A DNA stretch of 64,000 nt from Sipunculus nudus (lineage: Eukaryota > Annelida > Sipuncula > Golfingiida > Sipunculidae). The notes under the pieces are model-generated. The model was not told the DNA's origin, did no database searches, and saw only the letters and a program-made list of their open reading frames with translations. A program made the translations under genes and the position numbers. Position 1 is the first letter of the stretch. The number at the start of each line of letters is the position of its first letter. Shown here piece by piece: positions 12,055-23,654 of the stretch. The DNA lies in NCBI GenBank assembly GCA_026874595.1, contig CM049312.1, positions 29,687,456 to 29,751,455 of the forward strand, given 5' to 3'.

Positions 12055-13457
12055 GGATGTCTGGAGCCTAAATGTGTATGTAGGTTATGCCACCTACCAC
12101 AAATCCAGAAAGCTGTCCAAGTTGTATACATATGCAAAATTTTAGGCGGAAAAGTCAATCCACTACATGGATATGAGTGATTTTAGCCCACGGCAGACAG
12201 ACAGACACTGTGCAAAAATGGTTGCAGGTGGCCCCTCCAGTTTTGTGTATGATAAAGACCTATGTGAGATCTAAACACAAGCACAATTTTGGCCCAATCG
12301 GTCAAATGGTTCCTGAGATATTAGCTTGGATGTGTGCAGCGTTAACTAGAATGTAGGTGGCGCCACCTGTCATAAAATCAAGAAAGCTGTCCAGGATGTA
12401 TAAACCTGCAAAATTTTAGGCAATCATGTCAAACCACTACAGAGAAATGAGTGATTTTAGGCCACGGCAGACAAACAGACAGACGCTGTGCAAAATGTGC
12501 AAAAATGGCTGCAGGTGGCCCCTCCAGTTTTGTGTATGATAAAGAGCTATGTTAGATCTATACATATGCAAAATTTTGGCCCAATCGGTCAAACGGTTCC
12601 CGAGATATGAGCTTGGATGTCATCAGCGATAACGAAAAAGTAGGTGGCGCCACCTGTCATAAAATCCAGAAAGCTATCCAGGATGTATACGCATGCCGAA
12701 TTTCAGGTGAATTAGTCAATTCACTGCAGAGATATGAGTGATTTTAACCAAAGGCAGATGAACAGATGGACATTGTGCAAACATGGTTACAGGTGGCGCC
12801 ACCATTTTTTGTGTATGTTATAGAGCTATCCAAGGACTACATTTGTATAAATTTTATTACCTGATCAGTCAAACGGTTCCCGAGATATGAGCTTGGATGT
12901 CATCAGCGTGAACGTGAATGTAAGTGGTGCCACCTGTCATTAAATCAAGAAAGCTATCCAGGATGTATAAAACTGCAAAATTTTAGGCAGATATGTCAAA
13001 CCACTGCCGAGATATGAGTGACATTATCGCACGGCAGACAAACAGACAGACGCTGTGCAAAATGTGCAAAAATGGTTGCAGGTGGCGCCACCAGTTTAGC
13101 GTATGATAAAGAGCTATGTTAGATCTATACACATGCAAAATTTTGGCCCGATCGGTCAAACGGTTCCCGAAATATGAGCTTGGATGTCATCAGCGTGAAT
13201 GAGAATGTAGGTGGCGCCACCTGTCATAAAATCAAGAAAGCTATCCAGGATGTATACGCATGCCGAATGTCAGGTGAATTAGTCAATTCACTGCAGAGAT
13301 ATGACTGATTTTAACCGAAGGCAGATGAATAGATGGACACTGTGCCAACATGGTTACAGGTGGCGCCACCATTTTTTGTGTATGTTATAGAGCTATCCAA
13401 GGGCTACATTTGTATAAATTTTATTTCCTGATCAGTCAAACGGTTCCCGAGATATGA
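12055..13457 (+). repeat. Five-unit ~280-bp tandem array with A-B higher-order pattern
   Basis: Units start at GGATGT at 12055, 12328, 12615, 12895 and 13182. Units 1, 2 and 4 are type A (GGCAGACAAACAGACAGACG, then TGTGTATGATAAAGA or GCGTATGATAAAGA). Units 3 and 5 are type B (CATGCCGAATKTCAGGTG, GGCAGATGAAYAGATGGAC). The A-to-A and B-to-B distances (12328 to 12895, 12615 to 13182) are both 567, so units 2-3 and 4-5 are duplicated dimers. Most units carry the palindromic core GGTGGCGCCACC at their start and again mid-unit. Confidence 0.92.
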
Positions 13458-13511
13458 AAATCAAGTCCCAGAGGAGCTCTCTGGAAATGAACGCAGCAAC
13501 GGCGGAGCCCC

Positions 13512-13975
13512 CGATAGCTCAAAGGATATGGGTAACAGAGACCTTATTTCAGGTTTCCATGGAGACTTTTTATGGACCTCTCAGTGTGTCAAGAATGAAG
13601 ATTCTAGGTGCAGTCTTTATGATTTGTGCCCTGTTAACAGCTGTTCACATTTTTAAAGGTCTCAAAAATAGAGGAAAAAATCATAAAAAAAATCGAAAAA
13701 TATAGATGGCGCCACCAGTCTGCAGGAACTTATGGAACATCTCATGATCAATATGTATGCCAAAAATCATGACTACAGTCAAGTAGTTAATGAGATATTG
13801 AAGTTTTTGTATGAAATTTTTGACTTTTCTGGGGGGTACTTTGGGGCCCCATAGCTCGAAGGATATGGGTACAGAGACCTCATTTCTGGTTTCCAAGGAG
13901 ATTTTTCATGAACCTCTCAGAATCCCAAGTTACAAGGTTCTAGGTCCAGTGGTTACGATTTGTGCCTGGTTAACG
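13512..13975 (+). repeat. Direct duplication inside E1
   Basis: A ~130-bp block starting ATAGCTCAAAGGATATGGGT at 13512 recurs at 13850 as ATAGCTCGAAGGATATGGGT. Both continue through GAGACC, GGTTTCC, GGAGA, ACCTCTCAG and ATTTGTGCC to GTTAAC, 338 bases apart. The short frames at 13454-13705 and 13811-14014 are readings of these two copies and are not called. Confidence 0.85.
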
Positions 13976-14213
13976 GACGGACAGACGGACAGACGGACGA
14001 CGGACAAAGAGTGATCGCTATAGCTCAGATGACTTTCAGTCAGCTGAGCTAAAAAGGAATCTTATCAAAAATATATTACTTCACCTTCTTGCAAGAAATG
14101 TCCAAGCTGCTGGAACTAACTTGGTAAGTTTCTATTGAAAATAATATTACAATTTTTTTCTGCAAGGGGGTTAAAACTGACAAACGTGGTGCCTGAGAAC
14201 CATACCTTTTTTT

Positions 14214-16460
14214 GCCTTAGTGTCTGCCTTATTATTTAGCTTACTTTATACCTGACTGTTTATTAGTCCAACCTAGTAAAGCTTGTTCAAATACTATCAT
14301 GTTTCTTTTCTTTTACATTAATACTTAACAAAGAAAAAACACAGTACATCCAATTTGAAGCTATATTTGAACTAGACAGGTACAATTTTCCCACATAAAC
14401 CACTTGCACATATTACAGCTATATCCTTCATGTGTCCATCCTTTTAAATACAAATTTATTCTCAAGGTACATATTCCTAAAACCATAAAAATTATGAAAC
14501 CAGATTTTTATAAAAGTTGCTACAAATTTACATGAAGCAAATACAACTCTTTCGTCAAGGTATTTCCTGCATCTCTTGGTTAACAAAGCTCCATGCTGGA
14601 TGCTGATGATTTGAAGAAAATAACATGTACTTGCAAAAACTGCCAGGGCTGTTAGAGGCACAAATGATAAAATGACAAAAAACATATGCACATCCTGTAT
14701 ACATCCTGTAGCGTAATATATCATGGAGGATGTTGTCATGATTACGTAACAGACTTCCTGTTGCAATAGGAATGGCAATTTATTATGCATGTAAAACTCA
14801 TGTTACACTTTTAACTTGTAAAGAGAAGTCTTATTTTCTACAAATAGTAGAAAACTTAATTCCTAAACACATGTATTATCACTCTAACAAAAGGGAAGTG
14901 ATCTAAGGAAAGGATTTATCTCCACATCAAACAGATTCCCCTGATGTTAAATCAATTACACTTACGCTACTAAGCACTTTTAAGCATGTAGACTGACCTA
15001 TGGTCAGGAGGCTGTGGTCAGCTGGAACCTCCAGCTGCCCACTGATACAAGTGCTCATTGCCTTGGTTACCTGGTCCGTCAAAACACAGAACAACTGAGA
15101 AAGGTATATATCACCGTATATCCCAGGGGGGTGTCTGCTGTTAATGATATCTGAGATGCTGCCTGCCTGGCTACCTCAAAGATCTGACTATCATCACTGT
15201 CAACTAATACATTCTGTAGCCTTGAGATGCATGGGGCAACCAGGTGAATTGCTAACATCCATGCTGCTTCATGTATACTTGATTTTGCTGAAAGCTTACT
15301 GTAGCTGGTCTTTTGTTAGTTAGGGTTTTATATTACTAATATCAGGGTTACCAGAAACCAACTCCTTGACTTTTCCCGGACTTTCACTTGGTTTTCAGAG
15401 ACAAATCATCACCTTGGCCTGGGATTTTAATGGAATGTACAAAGAATTTTCTAAAAATATCAATTTGTCCAACAAATTTTTTCCTTGTGATGGAATCTGC
15501 GATAAAATAGTCTATAAATTATGTAAGCATGGATGGATTAACCCAAAAGGCCCCCTCAATACAAGTTGGAAATTAAATTTAATAGCAATAATATCATAGG
15601 GACTCAGGAGCATTATTTAAATACTGTTATAATCTTTAGTAAACTTCCAGTGCCACTACAGAATAAAAAGTTTCCGCTACTGAGACTTTGATATCAAATT
15701 AGCTACCGATCAGTTTTTCATATAAAGAATACATCACAGAACATATCCTTATATCTACTGCTGAGTGACTATAGGTCGATATATAATACAATTATCTCCA
15801 ATTACTATTCAGTATATCTGTATTATATCCTAACTTAGTTAAGCTCCTTTGATGTTTTTGAAAGAGAACTTGCTGTGGGGGAAATAATTCCTGGATATAT
15901 GGTTTCTCCATTAGCCACCATAACATTATATACTGATACCTGAATTCTGTCTGAACTGTTATCTAATTTCATCACTAGTTACAGTTTGTTGGTGAAACCC
16001 TTGGGAGTTAGGAAGACCCGATTTAAATGTAGAGTCAGTCTTCCATGCTAAATGAAATTTGCAAATGCTGAGATAACAAAGTTACTGATTCGGACATAAG
16101 TTTTCATGAATTTTAATCAGTGAAAAAAACTGATTATGGTAATTGCTAATTATGCACACATACAATGCACTATCTGCGCAAGCTGGCAAAATTGACTGTA
16201 TTCTGTCTCAACAAGTAAACATAACAAAATTTGTCACTTGCTTCTTACCTTTTAGCCCTATAGAGTAGAACAATTCAGCTATAGCATTTTTTATATATTT
16301 GGCAACTGTGGCCTAAATGTTTATATTCTTTATGATGAAGAAATTAAATCTATTTCAAGGCTTGGGACTTTTAAAACTGCTATGCATCTACCTTATTTAT
16401 TGAATTTATTTGATTTCTGGATTATTCTGCTTATATATTGGTGAACTCTGGGTACTTCCT
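14214..16460. other. Non-coding sequence
   Basis: No supported gene. A 120-codon minus-strand frame at 14428-14790 encodes a hydrophobic stretch (MFFVILSFVPLTALAVFAST) downstream of an acceptor-like CTATTGCAACAG. As a following exon for the LHFPL gene it is in the wrong phase and lacks the family motifs. 15000-15260 is GC-raised but carries no open frame of note. Confidence 0.45.
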
Positions 16461-16463
16461 GAT

Positions 16464-16730
16464 AAGTTCTTATCATGCCTCTGTGATGGATGTGTGGGCT
16501 TATTAATCAGCAAACTGTTGGTAAACACAGCAATGCTGACAAATGGAAACACCATGTAACCTAAGGTTGGTTGCATATAGGAGGAGGTTGGTGGTACATC
16601 ACAAGTTGCAAAACGCCCTTTGCAAAAGCCTATTAAGCCTGACTTGCTGACAGATGCCCTTTTCAATGTGTTTGGATTATTTTGTGGGCCCCACATGTTA
16701 TAAACAGGTGGATATAAACAAAACCAACAG
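16464..16730 (-). repeat. Dispersed repeat family R1, copy 2
   Basis: Reverse-strand copy. On plus it reads GTAAACACAGCAATGCTGAC, then ACAAGTTGCAAAACGCCCTT, then GGATTATTTTGTGGGCCCC, and finally GGATATAAACAAAACC. A 96-codon minus-strand frame here is repeat-borne. Confidence 0.8.
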
Positions 16731-16739
16731 TTTGTGTAC

Positions 16740-18750
16740 AGTGGCCGGGATGTGCATTTTCAAGTCTATTTTGACCAAATGTTCCAGGGATTATCTTTAG
16801 TTAATACACATCAGATATCAAAATAGGTCCCTTTAAAAGTCTGCATGAAGGAGAAACCAATACACCTGTATGTACCTGGAAGATGTAGAGTAAGGGATGC
16901 AGCAGAGCAGAGAGCTCTACAGACTGGTACAGTATCAGTTCTGGATAGGAACCAGTTCAGGTGTTGGAGGCCGCTGGTCAGGTTAGAGTGGAGTGATTTA
17001 CCACTGTACAAGTCCACAGTGTGAAATTACACTGAAGTGACCCCAGTCAATGATTCAAGTGGTCCAGCTCCTGCTGGACTGACCTGACTGCCCTCTTGAC
17101 TGGTAAGCTGAACCAGCCACAAATGGAGCTGCCAGTCCACTATATACAATCCATAGAGTCTGCACCATCAATAGCTAGATCAATTTCCCTGATTAACAAA
17201 CCTGTAAAACATATACCACCACACTAACCCCTGTTTTATTAAGCACCCAAAGAGGCTCACTGTATCTCTTTTCAAAACTTCTGATTCTTTCCAGAGCTCG
17301 TTGAACTAACTCCTATCAACCTTCTATTTTGTGATGACCTGCTCGAAAGGTTTATATAATTCTGTCATGCAATTCCTGAAGTTTTCTCCCAAGAGGAATG
17401 ACCAGAACCCATATTTCCCAACAGATCTATATACAGATCTATATATTCTTTTTACTGTTCAGCTAAAATTGTGTATTTCAATGTTTGTTTTTAATAAACG
17501 CTACATGTATATGCCCCAAATGTATATGGAAATGAAAATATACTGCACTGAACTTCCGGCTTGGAGAAGATATTGAGCAATGTGCACATATATACATCTG
17601 ATCCTTTATTATATTTCATAAACTGTAAAAAAAGATATATAGTTTGTGGCTGTTTTTAAGTGTATTATTCATACTGGCAGAATGCTGGCTGAGCTGTTTC
17701 AGTCTCTGCAGTTTGATATCCAATATCTAACTTGTGACTTCAGGGTTTTAACAAGGGCTCAACATTTAAGGTTAACTACTTGTCTGGAGAAAGTAAAAGT
17801 TCCAAAAATGGTTGTAGGACAACCAAAAGTGGACTCCTACTTGCCTAACTGGACAAGTGGGTTCAACATAGACCTTTACACAAAGGCCTGAATCTTTTAA
17901 CTAATCTTAAGTTAGCAATTTGCTTTCTTGGAGAAATGAAATCATATTGTACTACTAAATTACCTGCATATTTATCCATGCTAATGCTGAAGAGAAATAT
18001 TATTAACAAAAGAAACATCAGAACATGTTTACTGTTGCAAAATAACCACATGGAACATGTTTCATGTTTGTGGCTGTGATCACTGATTTTTTAGAAAAGG
18101 AAAAGTTCAAGAAGGGCAAGTATAAAAGCTGGATGTTACTTGTGAAATGCTTGCAAGGAATATATTGGATCAGATATGGTTTAGCTGATAAATATCAGGA
18201 AAACTCCACTGCCTATTACCATGATTCATGGTCCATGGATGAAGATACTGGACATCTGTATTTGAAGAATGCCATACAAAAGTATTTTGAAGGGACTTTT
18301 TATTTCTTATAACTGTTTTGGAGTATTAACACAAGTGCACGATTGGACCTCTGGTCATGCAGTCTTGCTATGATAAACAAACACATGTAGACTTGTGTTG
18401 ACTCACTCACAGAAGCATAACAACTTATGGTACAGGACAGGTGAACTGGATCAAGCCAGCAAGTCCATGTGCCTGGATACTTTTTGCTGGAAAAGTGTTT
18501 AACCAGCCAAAAATTAACAAATAGCATGAAAAAATACACATATAAATTTTGTAAATGTTTCTGTACCTTTTAGAAAATCTTAATATATCAATTTATTCTT
18601 TAAATCAGCCATCATCTGATAAATGAGTTATTATATAAATAACATGATCAAGTGTTAAGGTTTCAATTTATATCTCAATATTCAAAATTAAAATCAGAGA
18701 AAACAGTACAATACAGTACAGTACAAGTTTGCTGATGACCAAAAAGCTTG
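16740..18750. other. Non-coding sequence
   Basis: Several 60-80 codon frames occur on both strands, none with a domain, splice context or unusual composition. Nothing else is recognised. Confidence 0.45.
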
Positions 18751-18760
18751 CTAAATCTTG

Positions 18761-19068
18761 CATAACTGGGTAACCCGGTTTATTCAGTCCAAATTAATGG
18801 CCGAAACTGCAAGTACAATGGCGATGAGTTTCGAACAGTGTCATTCACAAAACGAGTTCGGCTATCAAATGGCATGGCTGGGTCTCAGCTGCTGGGATCG
18901 GTGGAGGGAATGGGGCTTGCTTCTGCCTTTGGGGCTGTGGGTGCTGTAGCTTTCTAAAGTCACCGTCTCGGGATGTACAGTGGCGGCCTCTCCCGGCTAT
19001 TGCTTGGCGTTGCATTGGGTCTGTTGGCTCATGAGAACGTGCTTAAGGAGCGCACAGGGCTGAGGTCT
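18761..19068 (+). pseudogene. Second coding-like patch, unidentified, broken
   Basis: In the frame that reads through GGCCGAAACTGC near 18799, the sequence is open from about 18761, with one stop after the Gly/Ala-rich stretch GMGLASAFGAVGAVAF and then open again through LLLGVALGLLAHENVLKERT to a stop near 19068. The two hydrophobic small-residue stretches would suit membrane helices. The patch is more GC-rich than its neighbours and has mixed third positions typical of coding sequence. A 63-codon ATG-initiated frame at 18758-18949 is the shadow of this in another phase. I do not recognise the family. A decayed retrocopy is possible, but no poly-A tail or target duplication was seen. Confidence 0.25.
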
Positions 19069-19069
19069 T

Positions 19070-22000
19070 GACCACAGCAACCTGTAGCTGCTCGACAAGC
19101 GTTAAACTTTCTTTGGCTTGTACAGTACAAGTACACACTTTTGCAAAGCACAGTTTCAAAGAATGTAATTATACCAATATATTCAAGCACAACAGCAGGT
19201 ATGATTTTGTAAAGTTGGCAATGTTAATAATTAGATCTCCACTGCACACTATATGTTATATCTGCCAAACAGCTATCCTGTGATTAAAATCAATAAATTT
19301 CCACTGCATGACAGCTAACACACATAAAGGGTATATAATGAAAAGTAAGAAGAAACCAGGTTTTGCACATATCAGAATAATTAATATTTTATCACAAAGT
19401 AATTAGAAAAAGATGATAGTTTATAAAACACTGTTAAAGTCCAGCATATTATAGCTGCTATTTCTGGTGTTCATCTAATATAAAAGCCACTCACTGTATT
19501 TATAAAGACTTCACCGAGGGCAATGATTTCCTTGCTCATTTGATAAGAACTAGTGTCAATGAGTCTGCTCATTTAATATTCATATATGTAGTTAAAAAGA
19601 CATACATATATTCATACCTACACCATGAGATTTTATGTTTCTACTGCAGTTGGTTGGTTTGCCTGTTACCATATTTACTCAAAAAGTTATGAAATGATTC
19701 TGCTGTTTTGTTCCCCAGATAAGCCAGTGGACTGTTAAAATTACTATAGGCTAAGGATAACAGATGTTCTTAACTCTGAAATTAAGAAAAAAAAAGAAAA
19801 AAAGAATCTTATTTACTATGAAAAACATCGATGACACTTAAACATATAATACTTCGTTCACTTTCGCAAATGCTAAATGGTGTATCACATTTTAGTCTTA
19901 CTTCCAAAGCAACATATGAATGCCAGCATGTAACAGAACAAAGACTGGAAGTTCTGAAATAATCTTTTGAGTATGAAAAAATCTGACAGGAAATATCATT
20001 ATAAAAAATACTAAAATTTTAACAATGTGCCAGGCCTTCATTCAAATAAACTTTTTTTATTAAGTGGATAAAAAAATCCAATAGCACCTGGGAAAGTTTC
20101 TCCAAGGACTTCTTAATTCAAATAAATCTGTAAAAACAAAATGAAAAGTAGTCTCAAAGGTTGGTGGAATCTGACAGCTGAAGAGATTAAAAAATTTGTC
20201 ATTGGGTAGAGTAAATATACATTCATTGATTAAATCCTGACAGCATCTCTGTAAGTTTGTAATCTCTCAGGTGTAGGCATGAACACAAACTCCGGGAATA
20301 TCATTAATCCTCCTTAATTTACTGTCCTCACCGAATGTTTACTCGGCGTGTAGCGGCTGCCTTGGTGTTACTCAGGACTATCTCGAGTCGCTCTAGCTGC
20401 AACAGTAATGCTGAAGATTTGTCAGGAATTTTGATAAATCATCTGCGAGGAGTTTTCAGGGTGTCACATAATATAAATGTCTTATTATTCTTGGCAGAAC
20501 TTTGTCTAGGTACTTATAACTTTCAAGATGGCACAATAAATATCTCTAATCAAACCTCTTGTTAGAGCACAATACACAAATCCGGTCTGTGACTAAATTT
20601 ACTGAAAGGACTTTCCTAGTTCTGAGGTGGCTTGCATGGTCTCTTCCTGAAATGATGTTAAGGATCCTCAAAGTCTAGCCTCTTTGTTCCTAAAAAATGT
20701 GATCCTCACAAAAAGTCTGGTCCCTTTGATCCTAAAGGAACTGCTGAATTATTAAACACGTTTTTATCACAGTATGCTGTATCATGTTCAATGTGTACCA
20801 TGCAGTCTACTGCAGATGATCAAGTCAAAAAAGTTACTTCATAAAATGGGTTAAACATGTAAAAGGAGTACTTTATTCCTTGCTTCTTAGTATCTCTAAC
20901 AGTTTACTTGAGTATGGACTAAGTACTCAGGAAGCCAGCATTTTGACTTAGATATTCATATTATAACTCTTTACATTAAATAAATTCATGCAGTCCCACT
21001 TTTGGCTCATGTCATCAAGTATGTGTAAATCACCTTGTCACTTTCATACATGGTAACCATTACGACGCAAAGTATTGTTAACTAATTCATGACATGACAT
21101 GTATTATGATCAATACACTAGATTTTATTTTTTAAGTGTCAAAACACATGCATCTGAAGCAGTAAACTTGGGACTTAATCGGATGTATCTATAATTTACT
21201 ACAAATAGGTATTCTGGTTTCATTTCTTTTGTTTGTTTTGCTTTACTGAAAAAAAAAAATTACATTTGATTGACAATCTACATTTTGAGGCAAAATTAAT
21301 TTTTACTGATATTTTCATGCATAGCAAATTTTCTTCATTTTTTATTTCAGGCAACAATGATCCTTCAAGTCTGATGCTCATCGACACATAAAGGCTGGAT
21401 ATCATGTGATACAAGAAGCTACAATTTTAACTATGTTTTTTTTTGAGATTCGGATGTGAAGTCTAAACTGATGTCGTGGAAACACCCCAAGACACACTCC
21501 CATACTGGTAATCTCTAACCAGTGGTCTTTATTATTAGCCCAGGCCTCAACTGCAGCCTTTCCCATTTGAAGCCGGACCCCTAAACCACTGACTACATCC
21601 ACTGCCAGATGCATTTTTCATGGTATTTACACAAACAACTGTAAATGTGTCAGTTGAAAAAGCACACCTCATACCAATCATTCTGAGCCATTACATGAGC
21701 ATAAATCCTACACCCAGACTACTCCCTTCAAACAGCCACTCTACACCTCTGTACCGGGATGAGTCTACCAGCTGCTCAGACGTAAGAGGGCGTGACATAA
21801 ATATATATTTATATATACCTTACCACCCAGGTGAGCTGTCAATCATTCACTGCTGCTGTGTACACTTCTACACCAGTACTGGATAAGGGTACTCCGTATC
21901 GTGGTCATTTACAATACCACTACCAGTGTGTATACCATGTTTTATACAGGTGACAGACAAAAGCCAACCAAATTTTACTGAACTGGACATGCATAGCCCT

Positions 22001-23650
22001 AAAAAAGCACAGTAGCATGAAAGCTTTCTTGATCAAATCAATATAAACTGTGCAAATTGCACAATTCATGTATTTAAAGGATTTTCTTATGTTTACTAAC
22101 AGCACATTATGGTTAACAAATAATCTAAAATAAGAAATCAACTGAAATTTTTTTATTTGACCTTATTGAATTTGGTAAAGGGTTCTAGTTTTATCACAAG
22201 TGATACCTGAAACATTATTTTATATCCAAGTTTTTTTTTTACTTTTCAGTGACTTTATCTTAGGGACATTTATGACTTATTGTGACTTTTCCAGGGACTT
22301 TTGTCCTACATTTTTTGTCGTGTATGAAGGGCAGACAATAATGTCAATGAAAGAGATATTCAAATGGTAAAATGGACTCTTTATGATTGTACTGTATTAA
22401 CTGGGTGGAGGCATGGTTCAATTCATTTTAGGTACAATAAATATTAAACTTGGATTATAATGACAGGTTTAAATTTTACATTTCAAGTGAAATTTCATAT
22501 TTGTGTACCTATGTATACAGATGCAATAGTATCAGCAGTACATATGATTATATATAATATTACATTATGATTATATTTATATTGTCTGCCAACTCATCTC
22601 TGAACATTTTTGATTAAGATAATTATAAAATACATAAGAATCTTTCAATTTTAGCTATCATGGCCTTAAATATTCATATATGCACCAAATTAGCAGATTG
22701 TTTATTCATGAGCTCCTTCAGATTACACAGCACCATCAAACACCCTGTCTGACTCATGGTGAATAAGAAACATTCAGTGACTCTTGAAATTCCTTTTCTT
22801 TGATGCTGTTAACAGCTGACACAAGTCTCTTAATCTGATCAAGAACTGACTTGGAAAATTCTCTGAGTATAAAAGATTCTTTGAGCTACAAAGATTAAAC
22901 TCTTTCTTTTAATATCAGCCTAGCATCTGAGCTGGTCAAATCACATTCTTCGTGACCATTAAGATTCACAGGTGTAGAGGGTGAACCATCTGTGCTCACA
23001 CGCCCCCATAATGCACCCTCTTTGATGATACAGTATGTACACCCCACCCCTTTCCCTATATGTTCCCTCAGAACCAAGTATGTACCACTTGACCACTGTA
23101 ACTGAGGTCTTTGATAATCGGGATGACCATGTTAAGGATATCAAAGGCCCATGCTGCAAGAACATGCACATTACATATGAGGTGGGACAGTTGTCTTTTC
23201 TTAATCAACTTTTCAAACAACTTATCCTTATATTAATGGTTGATGATTTATGAAATCATGAATAAAAAGGACTCTTTCAATCTGCCATCAGTTGATGCCA
23301 GGAAATCATAATAAAGAAATAGATTTGTTCCCTTCCTTTTATTTTCTTACATCATCTGTTAATATTAAGTGAAGGTTAACGAAAAGATGGACAATGACAC
23401 GACTTCATGTCTTTCAATCACAGACTGTTCAAATTTTGAAGTCTTGGAGACCTAAATAAGGGCAGAACTGAAGCACTGCTCTTATGATACAAAGATCCAG
23501 GCTACTGTTGTGCTTGGATTTAACCCTTAGCACTCTCTCTGAGATCTTTCATAAAAGTGTAATTAAATCTATCTTTAAGCCTGCCTTGAACCTTACAAAC
23601 AAATAGGCCAGAAAACGCAGGTACATAAGGTACAATCCTGTTTTGTTTAA
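19070..23650. other. Non-coding sequence with minor repeats
   Basis: Mostly featureless AT-rich DNA. 20663-20739 is an imperfect two-copy ~38-bp duplication (GATCCTC...AGTCT...CCTAAA). 21490-21610 read on minus (GTAGTCAGTGGTTTAGGGG, then GCAGTTGAGGCCTGG) may be a decayed tRNA-type SINE head. Confidence 0.4.
20335..20430 (+). other. Possible short exon with arginine-rich N-terminus
   Basis: An ATG in a fair context (ACCGAATGT) opens a frame beginning MFTRRVAAALVLLRTISSRS, which has the look of a mitochondrial targeting sequence. The first 30 codons use GC-rich codons, then the frame drifts into AT-rich sequence and ends at 20565. I could not find a clear GT donor where composition changes. 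It may be chance. Confidence 0.15.
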
Positions 23651-23654
23651 ATTT

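Larger units (their letters stand above)
11756..14053 (-). mobile_element. Non-autonomous Helentron/Helitron-like element E1
   Basis: On the minus strand the element opens with a 13-bp-arm hairpin (AGCTCAGCTGACT, loop GAA, AGTCATCTGAGCT; 14022-14050). A GTCC/GTCT microsatellite follows (13975-14006 on plus), and it closes with CAGCTGAGCGTCATGACCCATGGGTCAC, of which GACCCATGGGTC (11758-11769) is a perfect palindrome. The interior carries a 280-bp tandem array and a 338-bp duplication but no transposase. Compared with uninterrupted family M copies, the host site CCTTTGTTA is split between T residues with no long duplication. T-T insertion, terminal hairpins and internal tandem repeats are features of Helentron-associated elements; the class is inferred. 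Confidence 0.7.
11622..14211 (-). mobile_element. MITE family M copy, split by a Helentron-like element
   Basis: The left part, 11622-11755, matches the interior of family M on the minus strand (AAATCAGAGCG, TTTCGATAAAAATG, GCTAAACAGGTAAAAGCAC). The right part, 14054-14211, continues it (CTTGCAAGAAATG, GTTAAAACTGACAAACGTGG) and ends in the family terminus GTGCCTGAGAACCATACC. The left terminal inverted repeat is missing. The 2.3-kb insertion sits where intact copies read AACAAAGGTAATCTT. Confidence 0.8.

Noticed and set aside
12055..13457. CRISPR-like array
   Set aside because: Units are long (~280 bp), contiguous and similar throughout, with no short direct repeats and unique spacers. This is a eukaryotic tandem array.
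13454..14014. Two short forward ORFs (13454-13705, 13811-14014) as a duplicated gene
   Set aside because: They are the two copies of an internal direct repeat of a mobile element, and the second runs into the GGAC microsatellite.
14428..14790. Minus-strand hydrophobic frame as a later LHFPL exon
   Set aside because: The acceptor-like CAG gives the wrong phase for the exon 1 donor. In the required phase the peptide is not hydrophobic and stops early, and the second-loop motif (YP-GW) is absent.
16406..16696. 96-codon minus-strand ORF, and the similar one at 8199-8513
   Set aside because: Both lie in copies of the dispersed repeat R1, in opposite senses relative to the repeat, so neither reflects a conserved reading frame.
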